Source: Candidatus Uhrbacteria bacterium (GTDB taxonomy: Bacteria; Patescibacteriota; Patescibacteriia; UBA9934; GWF2-40-263). From it: a stretch of 23,734 nucleotides of DNA. How positions within the stretch are numbered: position 1 is the stretch's first letter; every line of letters begins with the position of its first letter. The position numbers and the translations under genes were made by a program. Under the pieces are notes generated by a model, which was given only the letters and a program-made list of their open reading frames with translations, was not told where the DNA came from and ran no database searches. Of the stretch, positions 6,143 to 13,554 are shown in pieces. The stretch lies in NCBI GenBank assembly GCA_018700535.1, contig JABITQ010000021.1:1-23734 (forward strand), given 5' to 3'.

Positions 6143-6838
6143 TTACCAGCCCTTCAAAGCGATTCCCGCTTCAGCAGCTGCCACCTGTGCTTCATGCTTA
6201 CTTGTTCCAACTCCGCTCGCAATCTTTTCTTTTCCTAAAAAGACACCAACCTCGAAGTCCTTTGCATGATCTGGGCCCGTCTCTGTTAGAACCTTGTATG
6301 ACGGAGTAATCCCTAGATGCTCCTGAGCTGCCTCCTGGAAGCGTGACTTTGGATCGATATACAATTGCTTCTCAAGAATCTCTGGAAGCTCTGAGAGGAC
6401 ACGCTCAGTGATAAACTTCTTAGCACCATCCCAACCAGCGTCAAGATAAATTGCGCCGATAATCGCCTCAAATGCGTTTGCAAGAATGTACTTGCGTGCT
6501 TTGGAGTTAGAATCCTTTGCCTCCCCTTTTGAGAGATGTAGGAACCCTTCGATATCGAGTTGATGACACAACTTTGCAAGCATCTCTGAGTTTACCAAAG
6601 CTGCGCGCCAGTTCGTCATTTCACCTTCAGGGTTTGGGTAGTTGTTATAGAGATTCTCAGTAACAACAAGCTCAAGTACAGCGTCGCCCAAAAATTCAAG
6701 GCGTTCATTATGACCGAGTGGGAAATCTGGATGCTCATTCAAGTAAGAACGATGAACAAGCGCTTGGCGTAACGTATCGACATTCTGAAACGTGACACCG
6801 AGCGTTTCTTCCAGACCGGAAAAATCTTCTTTTGCCAT
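6143..6838 (-). CDS. rnc: Ribonuclease III
   Basis: Double-strand-specific endoribonuclease for rRNA and mRNA processing. The 231 residues carry the signature HNERLEFLGDAVLELV (43-58, with metal ligands E45, E48 and D52). The second metal motif is NAFEAIIGAIYLDAG (121-135, E124), and a C-terminal dsRNA-binding domain spans about residues 160-231. Position 121 is Asn where E. coli has the metal-binding Asp114; E124, the counterpart of Glu117, is kept. It lies 9 nt downstream of nusB in a rpmF-nusB-rnc cluster and has no Shine-Dalgarno. The substitution may be a lineage trait. Confidence 0.95.
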   Translation of the reverse strand: MAKEDFSGLEETLGVTFQNVDTLRQALVHRSYLNEHPDFPLGHNERLEFLGDAVLELVVTENLYNNYPNPEGEMTNWRAALVNSEMLAKLCHQLDIEGFLHLSKGEAKDSNSKARKYILANAFEAIIGAIYLDAGWDGAKKFITERVLSELPEILEKQLYIDPKSRFQEAAQEHLGITPSYKVLTETGPDHAKDFEVGVFLGKEKIASGVGTSKHEAQVAAAEAGIALKGW

Positions 6839-6847
6839 ATGTCTTAT

Positions 6848-7339
6848 TTATTCTTTAATTTCTTTTTCTACCTTCTTCTCTTTCTTTTTTTTGTCTTCCT
6901 TATCAACTTCTTTCAAATCACCTCGCGTAACCATGTCTTGATAAATCGCACCAAGCACTCCATTCACGAACCGACCAGATGATTGTCCACCAAAACCTTT
7001 TGCGAGCTCAATCGCTTCGTTGATCGCAACCTTTGCAGGAATTCGTTCTGAGAGCTTTAGCTCGTACACACCTAATCGAATAATACTTCGATCGATCAAT
7101 GTGATCGTCTCGATTGGCCAGTTTGGCGCAAAATGCGTGATGATCTCATCAATCTCCTTTAGGTTATCAATCACACCATCAACAAGCTCTTCTACAAATC
7201 CTTCATCATCAAACTTTGGAGCGAACTCCGAACGATTAAACAAAATGATTCCTGGCAAACGATCGTCTGCCTTCTCTAAGAAATCCCATTGATAGAGAGA
7301 CTGCATAGCGATGGTACGTGATAAGTGTCGATTGGACAT
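6848..7339 (-). CDS. nusB: Transcription antitermination protein NusB
   Basis: All-helical RNA-binding protein that joins NusE/S10 on boxA in rRNA antitermination. The N-terminus SNRHLSRTIAMQSLYQWDF and the C-terminal helices VAINEAIELAKGFGGQSSGRFVNGVLGAI are family hallmarks. The last 20 or so residues are a Lys/Glu-rich tail beyond the normal NusB end. It is followed closely by rnc. Pairing of an rRNA antitermination factor with the rRNA-processing nuclease makes functional sense. The ATG is preceded by CT-rich sequence without a ribosome site, and by the hairpin 7372-7429. Confidence 0.95.
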   Translation of the reverse strand: MSNRHLSRTIAMQSLYQWDFLEKADDRLPGIILFNRSEFAPKFDDEGFVEELVDGVIDNLKEIDEIITHFAPNWPIETITLIDRSIIRLGVYELKLSERIPAKVAINEAIELAKGFGGQSSGRFVNGVLGAIYQDMVTRGDLKEVDKEDKKKKEKKVEKEIKE

Positions 7340-7371
7340 AAAAGGAGCTAAAGGACTTAAAGAGCAAAAGA

Positions 7372-7429
7372 GGCTGGTAGCGACCTGTCACTAGCTAGTA
7401 TATCAGCTATCGACAATTCGCTACCAGCC
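7372..7429 (-). promoter_or_regulatory. Long hairpin with embedded -10 box between rpmF and nusB
   Basis: Outer 12-bp perfect stem GGCTGGTAGCGA (7372-7383) / TCGCTACCAGCC (7418-7429). An inner 11-nt stem with two mismatches lies at 7386-7396 / 7405-7415. The apical region on the minus strand reads TGATATACT, an extended -10 box. The tail is CTCTTTTGC. It may be a partial terminator of rpmF, an RNase III site controlling nusB-rnc, or an operator around a promoter. Confidence 0.6.
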
Positions 7430-7439
7430 ACTTACCGGT

Positions 7440-7670
7440 TTATGCGTCTGTTTTTGTTTCCTCTGCTGCATGCGTATGCGCATGAGTCTTTGGAGCTACC
7501 TGTGCAATAGCGTCGCGTCCCTTGTAAAAGCCGCATGAGTTACATGCGTGATGTGGTCGTACTGGCTTTTTACACTTTTCACAGTTACCCAAGTTGACTG
7601 GGTCAACGTGAATATGTGAACGACGACGTTTTGCTGCGGAATTTGATTTCTTTGATGCTGGAACTGACAT
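7440..7670 (-). CDS. rpmF: 50S ribosomal protein L32
   Basis: 76-residue ribosomal protein of the large subunit. The N-terminus SVPASKKSNSAAKRRRSH is the bL32 signature. The zinc ribbon CEKC...CNSC keeps all four cysteines. A His/Ala-rich tail (THAHTHAAEE) extends beyond most L32 proteins. I place the start at 7670, not further upstream, because homology begins at MSVP and a promoter sits at 7696-7724. Transcription would start near 7689, giving a leader of about 20 nt without Shine-Dalgarno. Confidence 0.94.
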   Translation of the reverse strand: MSVPASKKSNSAAKRRRSHIHVDPVNLGNCEKCKKPVRPHHACNSCGFYKGRDAIAQVAPKTHAHTHAAEETKTDA

Positions 7671-7695
7671 AGTTTGGTTTATTATGAACGGCAGA

Positions 7696-7724
7696 AATGT
7701 AGCAGAGACGGGCCTAAGTGTCAA
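7696..7724 (-). promoter_or_regulatory. Promoter of rpmF
   Basis: Minus strand TTGACA (7724-7719), 17-nt spacer, TACATT (7701-7696). It begins 3 nt after the gyrA stop, giving the ribosomal gene its own start within the cluster. Confidence 0.72.
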
Positions 7725-7726
7725 TG

Positions 7727-10222
7727 CTAGATCAGGGCAACACTTGCGACAGTATCTCCAGCCTTTTTAAAGCGCATGACTCTGACCCCCTGAGTCGCTC
7801 GCCCAAGTAGCGATACTGATTTCAGCGTAGAGCGCAGCACTTGCCCCGCCTCAGTCACTACAAATAGGTCGCGCGGATCCCCTGCCTCGATCACGCGTGC
7901 TGAGATTAGCTTACCGGTCTTCTTGGTGATATTAGCTGTTTTGACCCCTGAACCACCACGACGCTGTTGCTTGTACTCCACAACATCCGTACGTTTTCCA
8001 TAACCATTTTCCATGATGGCAAGAAGTTCTTTATTTCCTTTTTTCTTTGCCACACCTTCTTGAATGACTCCCATACCAACAATTCGGTCATCTGCTTTCA
8101 TTTTCATTCCACGCACACCTGCAGCTGTACGACCCATTGGGCGAATATCATCCTCGTGAAAACGAATCGCCTGCCCAAACGAGCTCGCAAGCATCACTTC
8201 ATCTTTTCCACTTGTCGGACGAACCCACTCAAGATTCTCGCCGTCTTTTAACTTGATAGCAATCAATCCTGAGCGACGTACTTTTTCAAATTGTCCAAGA
8301 TCAACTTTTTTGATTGTTCCTTTATTCGTCACCATCAACAAGTACTTCATCTTCTCCATATCCCCCATTGAGAACGATGCAGAGATGGACTCACCCGGAG
8401 CCAACTGCAGGAAGTTTACAACTGCCTGCCCCTTTGCTGTTCGTGAAGCCTCTGGAACATCATATGCCTTGAGACGGAACACACGACCACGTGTTGTAAA
8501 GAACATTAAGTCCTTATGTGTAGTCGTTGAAAACACCTGCTCAACAACATCGTCTTCTTTTGTGGTCAAACCAGCCACACCCTTTCCTCCACGCTTCTGT
8601 GTCTTGAATGTATCTGGTGGGATACGCTTGATGTATCCCGCTCGTGTAATCATGACAACAGTCGCTGTGTCTGGAACAACGTCTTCAATAGAGAATTCTT
8701 TAACGCCGTGAGTAATGATTTGTGTACGACGCTCTTGTCCGTACTTATCACGCACAAGCTCAACTTCTTCTGCAATCACACCAAGCATCTTCTTCTCAGA
8801 CTTCAAAATTGCCTCAAGTGCTGCAATAATTTTTAACTTATCTTGATACTCTGTTTCAACCTTAAGTGTCTCGAGGTTCGCAAGCTGCTGCAAGCGCATG
8901 TCGAGGATGGCAAGTGTTTGGATCTCAGTAAGCTTAAACTTTTTGATCAAGTTTGCCTTTGCTTCATCTTTGTCTTTTGAAGCTTTAATTGTCTTGATGA
9001 TCGCATCAATCTTCAAAATCGCAATACGCAACCCCTCCAAGATATGCGCACGACTCTTTGCCTTTTCGAGATCAAATTCTGTGCGGCGTTTTACAACCTC
9101 TCGTCGATGTTTGATGTACTCCTCCAAAATCATTTTGACATTCAAGAGTCGTGGCTGTGTCCCACGATCAACTAATGCCAACATGTTGTAATGCACAGTA
9201 TCCTGCAATTGTGATGTCTGATACAAACGATTCAACACCTTTTTTGGATACGCATCTTTTTTCAGCTCCACAACAATACGAACACCCTCACGACTCGATG
9301 ACTCGTCACGAAGATCACGGATTCCTTCAATCTTTTTATCTCGAACATTCTGTGCAATCCTCATCAAAAGATTAGACTTGTTTACCTGGTAAGGAATCTC
9401 TGTGACAATAATTGAGTATCCACCTCTCTTCCCCTCAACAATCTCTGTCTTTGCGCGCACCACAACTCCTCCACGCCCCGTTGAGAATGCTTGCTTGATA
9501 TCAGCGGTGCTGTACGCAATTGCACCTGTTGGAAAATCAGGCCCCTTCACGATCTCAGCAATGTCGTCGTTGGTCGCATCTTTATTTTTGATCAAAAGTA
9601 AAACCGCATTAGCAATCTCAGTAAGATTGTGCGGCGGAATGTTTGAAGCCATTCCAACAGCGATTCCAAGAGATCCATTAATCAACAAGTTTGGAAGGCG
9701 CGCAGGAAGTACTTTTGGCTCCTTATGTGTTCCATCAAAGTTCGGCATGAAATCAACGGTTCCACGCTCAATATCCAATAGAAGTTCTTCAGAAATCTGT
9801 TCAAGTTTTGCCTCGGTATATCGATACGCAGCAGCATTGTCTCCATCAAGAGAACCGAAGTTCCCCTGCCCGCGCACTAATGGGTATCGCATAGAGAAAT
9901 CCTGCGCCATACGCACCATTGAGTCGTATACAGCGCTGTCACCATGAGGATGGTACTTTCCAAGCACATCTCCAACCACGGCCGCACACTTTTTGAATTT
10001 CGCAGATGAGCGCAAACCGGTCTGCCACATGGAATACAAAATGCGTCGATGCACAGGCTTGAGCCCATCACGAACATCTGGCAATGCACGACCTACAATC
10101 ACACGCATTGCATATTCCATGTAAGCCGCCTCCATCTCTTCAACAAGCGACTGTGGCTGAACATTCTCAGTCACCACAACAGCTTCTTCTGGTGTTTCGT
10201 CTTTCTTTTTCTTGCGTGGCAT
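7727..10222 (-). CDS. gyrA: DNA gyrase subunit A
   Basis: Breakage-reunion subunit of gyrase, which introduces negative supercoils. Seen: the winged-helix core starting LPDVRDGLKPVHRRILYSM, the quinolone region GKYHPHGDSAVYD with S96 and D100 (equivalents of E. coli Ser83 and Asp87) both wild type, and the catalytic tyrosine Y135 in AAYRYTEAKL. A coiled-coil arm (KDEAKANLIKKF onward) follows, then the GyrA box QKRGGKG at the start of a six-bladed C-terminal propeller. The GyrA box supports gyrase over topoisomerase IV ParC. At 831 residues it is full length, with a basic MPRKKKK N-terminus. It follows the small TM gene by 9 nt and has no Shine-Dalgarno. Confidence 0.96.
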   Translation of the reverse strand: MPRKKKKDETPEEAVVVTENVQPQSLVEEMEAAYMEYAMRVIVGRALPDVRDGLKPVHRRILYSMWQTGLRSSAKFKKCAAVVGDVLGKYHPHGDSAVYDSMVRMAQDFSMRYPLVRGQGNFGSLDGDNAAAYRYTEAKLEQISEELLLDIERGTVDFMPNFDGTHKEPKVLPARLPNLLINGSLGIAVGMASNIPPHNLTEIANAVLLLIKNKDATNDDIAEIVKGPDFPTGAIAYSTADIKQAFSTGRGGVVVRAKTEIVEGKRGGYSIIVTEIPYQVNKSNLLMRIAQNVRDKKIEGIRDLRDESSSREGVRIVVELKKDAYPKKVLNRLYQTSQLQDTVHYNMLALVDRGTQPRLLNVKMILEEYIKHRREVVKRRTEFDLEKAKSRAHILEGLRIAILKIDAIIKTIKASKDKDEAKANLIKKFKLTEIQTLAILDMRLQQLANLETLKVETEYQDKLKIIAALEAILKSEKKMLGVIAEEVELVRDKYGQERRTQIITHGVKEFSIEDVVPDTATVVMITRAGYIKRIPPDTFKTQKRGGKGVAGLTTKEDDVVEQVFSTTTHKDLMFFTTRGRVFRLKAYDVPEASRTAKGQAVVNFLQLAPGESISASFSMGDMEKMKYLLMVTNKGTIKKVDLGQFEKVRRSGLIAIKLKDGENLEWVRPTSGKDEVMLASSFGQAIRFHEDDIRPMGRTAAGVRGMKMKADDRIVGMGVIQEGVAKKKGNKELLAIMENGYGKRTDVVEYKQQRRGGSGVKTANITKKTGKLISARVIEAGDPRDLFVVTEAGQVLRSTLKSVSLLGRATQGVRVMRFKKAGDTVASVALI

Positions 10223-10231
10223 ATGATGTGG

Positions 10232-10543
10232 CTAATTCGTAGTCTCTTCTAAACGCTGCCGTTCAATTTCGGCATCGTACGTCTCTTTAAATATATCTAT
10301 GTTTTCTCGAACCGGCGATACAACCTCGTTTGCTTCTGCAGAAATATCGACAATCCCCTCAGCGGCGCGGTCAAAGATTGTACTCATCTGTGCCTGAATC
10401 TGAAGCACATCTGATCTAAGTACGTCTTTTATTACCATCCCCCACGACACAGCAATTACCAACACACTTAAGGTGACACCCACCCAAAGAGCCGCTTTGT
10501 GCTTGGGTTGAATGGGACGTAATCGGACAGGCTTAGAGGGCAC
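10232..10543 (-). CDS. Single-pass membrane protein, unknown
   Basis: 103 residues: a basic N-terminus (MPSKPVRLRPIQPKHK), one TM helix at about residues 17-39, then a polar, probably alpha-helical tail rich in Glu and Ile. An N-in topology is predicted by the positive-inside rule. The start is GTG, 1 nt after the TAG of the MBL gene, so translation is probably coupled. It sits between the MBL gene and gyrA in one operon. I do not recognise a family. Confidence 0.75.
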   Translation of the reverse strand: MPSKPVRLRPIQPKHKAALWVGVTLSVLVIAVSWGMVIKDVLRSDVLQIQAQMSTIFDRAAEGIVDISAEANEVVSPVRENIDIFKETYDAEIERQRLEETTN

Positions 10544-10544
10544 A

Positions 10545-11195
10545 CTATTTATTTAGCATGACAATAAGCATGTCTTCCTCTGGTAAATCCTTACGCTTAA
10601 TCTTGTACTTATTAAGCTCTTCTTTTCTGCAAGAACCAAATTCTTTACAAAAATCTTGAACAGTCCCAAGGCTCTCCTTTAGTGAAGGCAGGCTATGTGT
10701 CATCGGAATAACAACACGTGGTTCAATCTGCGCAATCACTTCTGCAGCAATCTTTGGACCCATCACACGTTCCCCACCCACTGGAACCATTAGGATGTCG
10801 ATGTTCTTTAACTGTCGAAGTTCATCATCTGTAAGCGCACGATCAAGAGCACCTAGGTGTGCAATTTGCATCGACTCTGCTTCGATGCGGAAAATCAAAT
10901 TGGGAACTGGCTTTTTTTTGTGCTCACGCTTAAGTGGTGCATGAATTCCGAAGACAAAAATATTTTTGACTTCAAATTCTCCAGCCATATCCACGAGATA
11001 TGGTTCCCCTCCAACAGCAGCACTATTGTTCGCGTCATCTTCATCGTGAGAACTTAGAACAAGTTCCGCTTGAAGCGTACGAGGAAAACGTAACCCCGTT
11101 GAGTTGTCATAAGGATCAACAACAATCTTGATGTCGCCGTTTGGTGTAGATGTCTTGATTTCAAAAGACGAAAGTCCGTGCCAGGTAATATCCAT
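10545..11195 (-). CDS. MBL-fold (UlaG-like) metal-dependent hydrolase, degenerate metal site
   Basis: 216 residues of metallo-beta-lactamase fold resembling the COG2220/UlaG group: ITWHGLSSFEIKT start, DPYDNSTGLRFP, DMAGEFEVKNI, IAHLGALD, VPVGG and a late PMTHSLP. The usual HxHxDH metal motif reads SHDEDDANNS here. Only the first histidine and the aspartates remain, so the metal site is altered or inactive. I place the start at 11195, where homology begins; a promoter TTGTTT-N17-TAATAT lies just upstream. It heads an operon with the TM protein and gyrA. The role is unknown. Confidence 0.8.
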   Translation of the reverse strand: MDITWHGLSSFEIKTSTPNGDIKIVVDPYDNSTGLRFPRTLQAELVLSSHDEDDANNSAAVGGEPYLVDMAGEFEVKNIFVFGIHAPLKREHKKKPVPNLIFRIEAESMQIAHLGALDRALTDDELRQLKNIDILMVPVGGERVMGPKIAAEVIAQIEPRVVIPMTHSLPSLKESLGTVQDFCKEFGSCRKEELNKYKIKRKDLPEEDMLIVMLNK

Positions 11196-11226
11196 AAAGG
11201 TGAATTTCCAAACAAATAACGAGAAG

Positions 11227-11255
11227 ATATTAGCATTTATCGAGCTGAGAAACAA
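11227..11255 (-). promoter_or_regulatory. Promoter of the MBL-TM-gyrA operon
   Basis: Minus strand TTGTTT (11255-11250), 17-nt spacer, TAATAT (11232-11227). The -35 lies inside the right flank of the upstream gene's terminator hairpin. Confidence 0.5.
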
Positions 11256-11286
11256 TAACGGGAGCACTGGCTCCCGTTATTGTTTC
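11249..11286 (-). terminator. 17-bp hairpin at the end of the 11286-11969 gene
   Basis: Perfect 17-bp stem GAAACAATAACGGGAGC (11249-11265) and its complement (11270-11286) with loop ACTG. It overlaps the stop codon edge. The T run is partly within the stem (TTGTTTCTC). Confidence 0.8.
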
Positions 11287-11969
11287 TATTCTTCTTCAGC
11301 AAAGGTATCTGTCCAGTACTCAATTTCTTTTTTGATTTCTGCAAGGTCTGGATCTGGTTCAGTCACAAGAAACCCCTCGCGGTAGCGCTGCGCCTTTCCT
11401 TTGATTTCTGCACTCTGATTCTCATCACCTCCTGCAGAAAGTTTCTCAAGGTTTGCAATCGTCGCATCAATCTCTTGTGCGTGCGCAGACCATTTTTCAA
11501 ACAACGCCTTGTATTCAGCTGCGTGCTCACTTACCTCGCTCTTCAAACCATCAGCAAGCTTTGACTGAGCAACCATGATTCCATCCTCAACCTGATAACG
11601 CTGCTTTCCATCCAACTCGGACTCAAATACATCTGAGCGCACAAGTTCTTCCAAACTTACTCCTGAATCTAAATGTGGCTTGATGACCGCACGCACATCT
11701 TCATCGACATGCTCGACCACCATAGCTTTCATCTGCATCCCAGCTGTTGAGTCGGTCAACTCCTTATAAGCCTTGCGATGCGGATACTCTTTAATACCCA
11801 TGTCATGAAATGCACGCTTGATCGCAAACTCATCGGCTTCAACATTTGCTGAAAGTTCTGCAAGCATTGCCTCAGCCTCCGTTGTAACTTCTTTTGGTAG
11901 CGTTGGAACAAAATGACGAATCGCGTGATCAAACTCGTCGAGCATGGATTGGTGAGGGTGAGAAGACAT
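11286..11969 (-). CDS. Unknown acidic, helical protein, 227 aa
   Basis: I do not recognise a named family. The sequence is hydrophilic and acidic with long predicted helices, e.g. EVTTEAEAMLAELSANVEA and SEHAAEYKALFEKWSAHAQE. There is no signal peptide, TM segment or cysteine motif. The start at 11969 has no ribosome site. A weak promoter TTGCAC-N16-TAAGAT may lie upstream, divergent from the S1-protein promoter. Codon style resembles the core genes, so it is probably a lineage-conserved cytoplasmic protein and not a recent arrival. Confidence 0.72.
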   Translation of the reverse strand: MSSHPHQSMLDEFDHAIRHFVPTLPKEVTTEAEAMLAELSANVEADEFAIKRAFHDMGIKEYPHRKAYKELTDSTAGMQMKAMVVEHVDEDVRAVIKPHLDSGVSLEELVRSDVFESELDGKQRYQVEDGIMVAQSKLADGLKSEVSEHAAEYKALFEKWSAHAQEIDATIANLEKLSAGGDENQSAEIKGKAQRYREGFLVTEPDPDLAEIKKEIEYWTDTFAEEE

Positions 11970-12115
11970 AGGTGGTATGAATTTCTAATGACTAATTCCT
12001 GACTGAGCTAATAGCTGCATCTTAAAGCATTTGGCGAACTGTGCAATGTAATATTTGTGAATAACTACAAAGATGATCGTGTATCAAGCAATCGAGTCCA
12101 AACAAGCTTGTTCTA

Positions 12116-12144
12116 TTGACCAATAACCACCATTCCGCTACACT
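12116..12144 (+). promoter_or_regulatory. Promoter of the S1-domain protein gene
   Basis: TTGACC (12116-12121), 17-nt spacer, TACACT (12139-12144). The predicted start near 12151 leaves a 67-nt leader that can fold (CGTT...AACG around CCC/GGG), possibly for autogenous control. Confidence 0.62.
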
Positions 12145-12217
12145 CATCCTCGTTAAAAAATACTTAATTCTTAGCACCGTTCGGACCTCCCGCTGGGACT
12201 GTCTAACGGCAAAAACT

Positions 12218-13459
12218 ATGGAAAATCAGGCAATTACAGAGTTCGAGAAACTCTTAACGGAAGGAGACTACCTAAAGATCCCTGCTCTTGGTGACGTTGT
12301 CACAGGTACGGTGATCGGCTCAGGCCGACGTGAAATTCGACTTGACGTTGGTGGTGTAGCCACTGGTGTTGTTCGCGGTCGCGAGCTCTTTGCAGAATCT
12401 GCAGAGTACGGTGGTCTCAAAGCTGGTGAGCAAGTTGAAGCAACTGTGATCAATGTTGAAAACGAAAACGGAGAGATGGAGCTCTCATTCCGTTTTGCAG
12501 GTCAGCAGAAAGCATGGGAAGAGCTTCGTCGATTGTTTACCTCTGGCGAGATGGTTGAAGTCAAGATCCTTGAGGCAAACAAAGGAGGTCTCATTATCAA
12601 CCTTCAGCACATCACAGGATTCCTTCCTGTCTCACAACTCTCTCCTGAGCATTACCCACGCGTATCTGGCGGTGACAAGAACAAGATTCTTGAGAAGCTT
12701 AAGTCTTACATCGGCATCACTATGAAAGTGCGTGTCCTCGATGTACACGAAGATGACGAAAAGCTTATCGTGTCAGAAAAAGCTGTTTGGGAAGAAGCGC
12801 AGAAGAACGTGCTCTCACAGTACTCAATCGGTTCAATGGTTGAGGGTGAGGTTACAGCCGTTGCGGACTTTGGTGCGTTTGTAAAATTCGACTCACTCGA
12901 AGGGCTCGTGCACATCTCTGAGATTGCATGGCAGCGCATTGATCACCCACGTGATCTTCTAAAGATCGGTCAGACTGTAAAGGCTGAAATTATCGGTATT
13001 GAAGGAAGCAAGATCTTCCTCTCAATGAAGAAGCTTATCGATGACCCATGGACACACGTAAACGAGCGTTATAACGTTGGTGACACCGTTAAGGGAACCG
13101 TCCTCAAAGTAAATCCATTTGGTTTCTTTGTAGAGCTAGACCCAGAGATCCACGGACTCGCTCACGTTTCAGAACTCTCTGACAAGCCAAATGTAGATGT
13201 AAACGAACTTGGAAAGGCTGGTCAGATTCTCGATTTCAAAATCGTATCTATCGAACCAAAAGAACACCGCCTTGGTCTTTCATTGAAAGCGCTTGGTGGA
13301 AGCAAAAAGACAGAGAAACCAGCTGAAGAAGCTGCTGCTGAAGAAGAGAGCGCACCAGCTGAAGCTGAAGTGCCAGCTGCATCTACTGAAGAAGCGGCCG
13401 ACAAGCCAGCTGAATCAGAAGAAGCTAAAGCAGATGCTCCAGCAGCTGATCAAAAATAA
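12218..13459 (+). CDS. rpsA: S1 RNA-binding-domain protein (short ribosomal protein bS1)
   Basis: Ribosomal protein S1 helps mRNA bind the 30S subunit. The 413 residues contain four S1 (OB-fold) repeats: about residues 20-90 (GDVVTGTVIGSGRREIRLDVGG), 105-185, 205-275 (GSMVEGEVTAVADFGAFVKF...GLVHISEI) and 288-365 (GDTVKGTVLKVNPFGFFVEL...GLAHVSEL). A low-complexity Ala/Glu/Pro tail follows. E. coli S1 has six repeats; four is typical of short forms. The first repeat is divergent, as in ribosome-anchoring domains. I place the start at ATG 12218, since upstream in-frame sequence overlaps the promoter. An S1 needed for messages without Shine-Dalgarno would suit this genome. Confidence 0.9.
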   Translation: MENQAITEFEKLLTEGDYLKIPALGDVVTGTVIGSGRREIRLDVGGVATGVVRGRELFAESAEYGGLKAGEQVEATVINVENENGEMELSFRFAGQQKAWEELRRLFTSGEMVEVKILEANKGGLIINLQHITGFLPVSQLSPEHYPRVSGGDKNKILEKLKSYIGITMKVRVLDVHEDDEKLIVSEKAVWEEAQKNVLSQYSIGSMVEGEVTAVADFGAFVKFDSLEGLVHISEIAWQRIDHPRDLLKIGQTVKAEIIGIEGSKIFLSMKKLIDDPWTHVNERYNVGDTVKGTVLKVNPFGFFVELDPEIHGLAHVSELSDKPNVDVNELGKAGQILDFKIVSIEPKEHRLGLSLKALGGSKKTEKPAEEAAAEEESAPAEAEVPAASTEEAADKPAESEEAKADAPAADQK

Positions 13460-13469
13460 TAGCAATGAT

Positions 13470-13518
13470 AAATTGGAAAGTGGATCAGGCCTCTGTCGGC
13501 ACATCTGCTTTCCAATTT
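13470..13518 (+). terminator. Hairpin between S1 gene and ftsH
   Basis: 11-bp perfect stem AAATTGGAAAG (13470-13480) / CTTTCCAATTT (13508-13518) with a 27-nt loop, followed by CGGTTTTAG. It is probably an imperfect terminator or a processing stem. I see no strong separate ftsH promoter. Confidence 0.5.
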
Positions 13519-13554
13519 CGGTTTTAGCCCTTTGAATTTGTTACTACCCAACCT

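Noticed and set aside
5598..6269. 223-codon plus-strand ORF overlapping the NlpC-like gene
   Set aside because: The other frame has the NlpC/P60 catalytic motifs and a ribosome site; this frame is low-complexity Arg/Ser/Thr and runs through a terminator into rnc.
7671..7724. Longer L32 start at 7724
   Set aside because: The extension overlaps the promoter 7696-7724, and the L32 family begins at MSVP.
7727..10222. Quinolone-resistance mutation in gyrA
   Set aside because: S96 and D100, the usual resistance positions, are both the sensitive-type residues.
12116..12217. Longer start of the S1 protein at 12116
   Set aside because: The first codons would be the -35 box of the promoter, and the extension does not look like an S1 N-terminus.
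13293..13535. Lys/Leu/Gln-rich plus-strand ORF in the S1 protein tail
   Set aside because: It is the shifted frame of the Ala/Glu repeat-rich tail and has no start signals.
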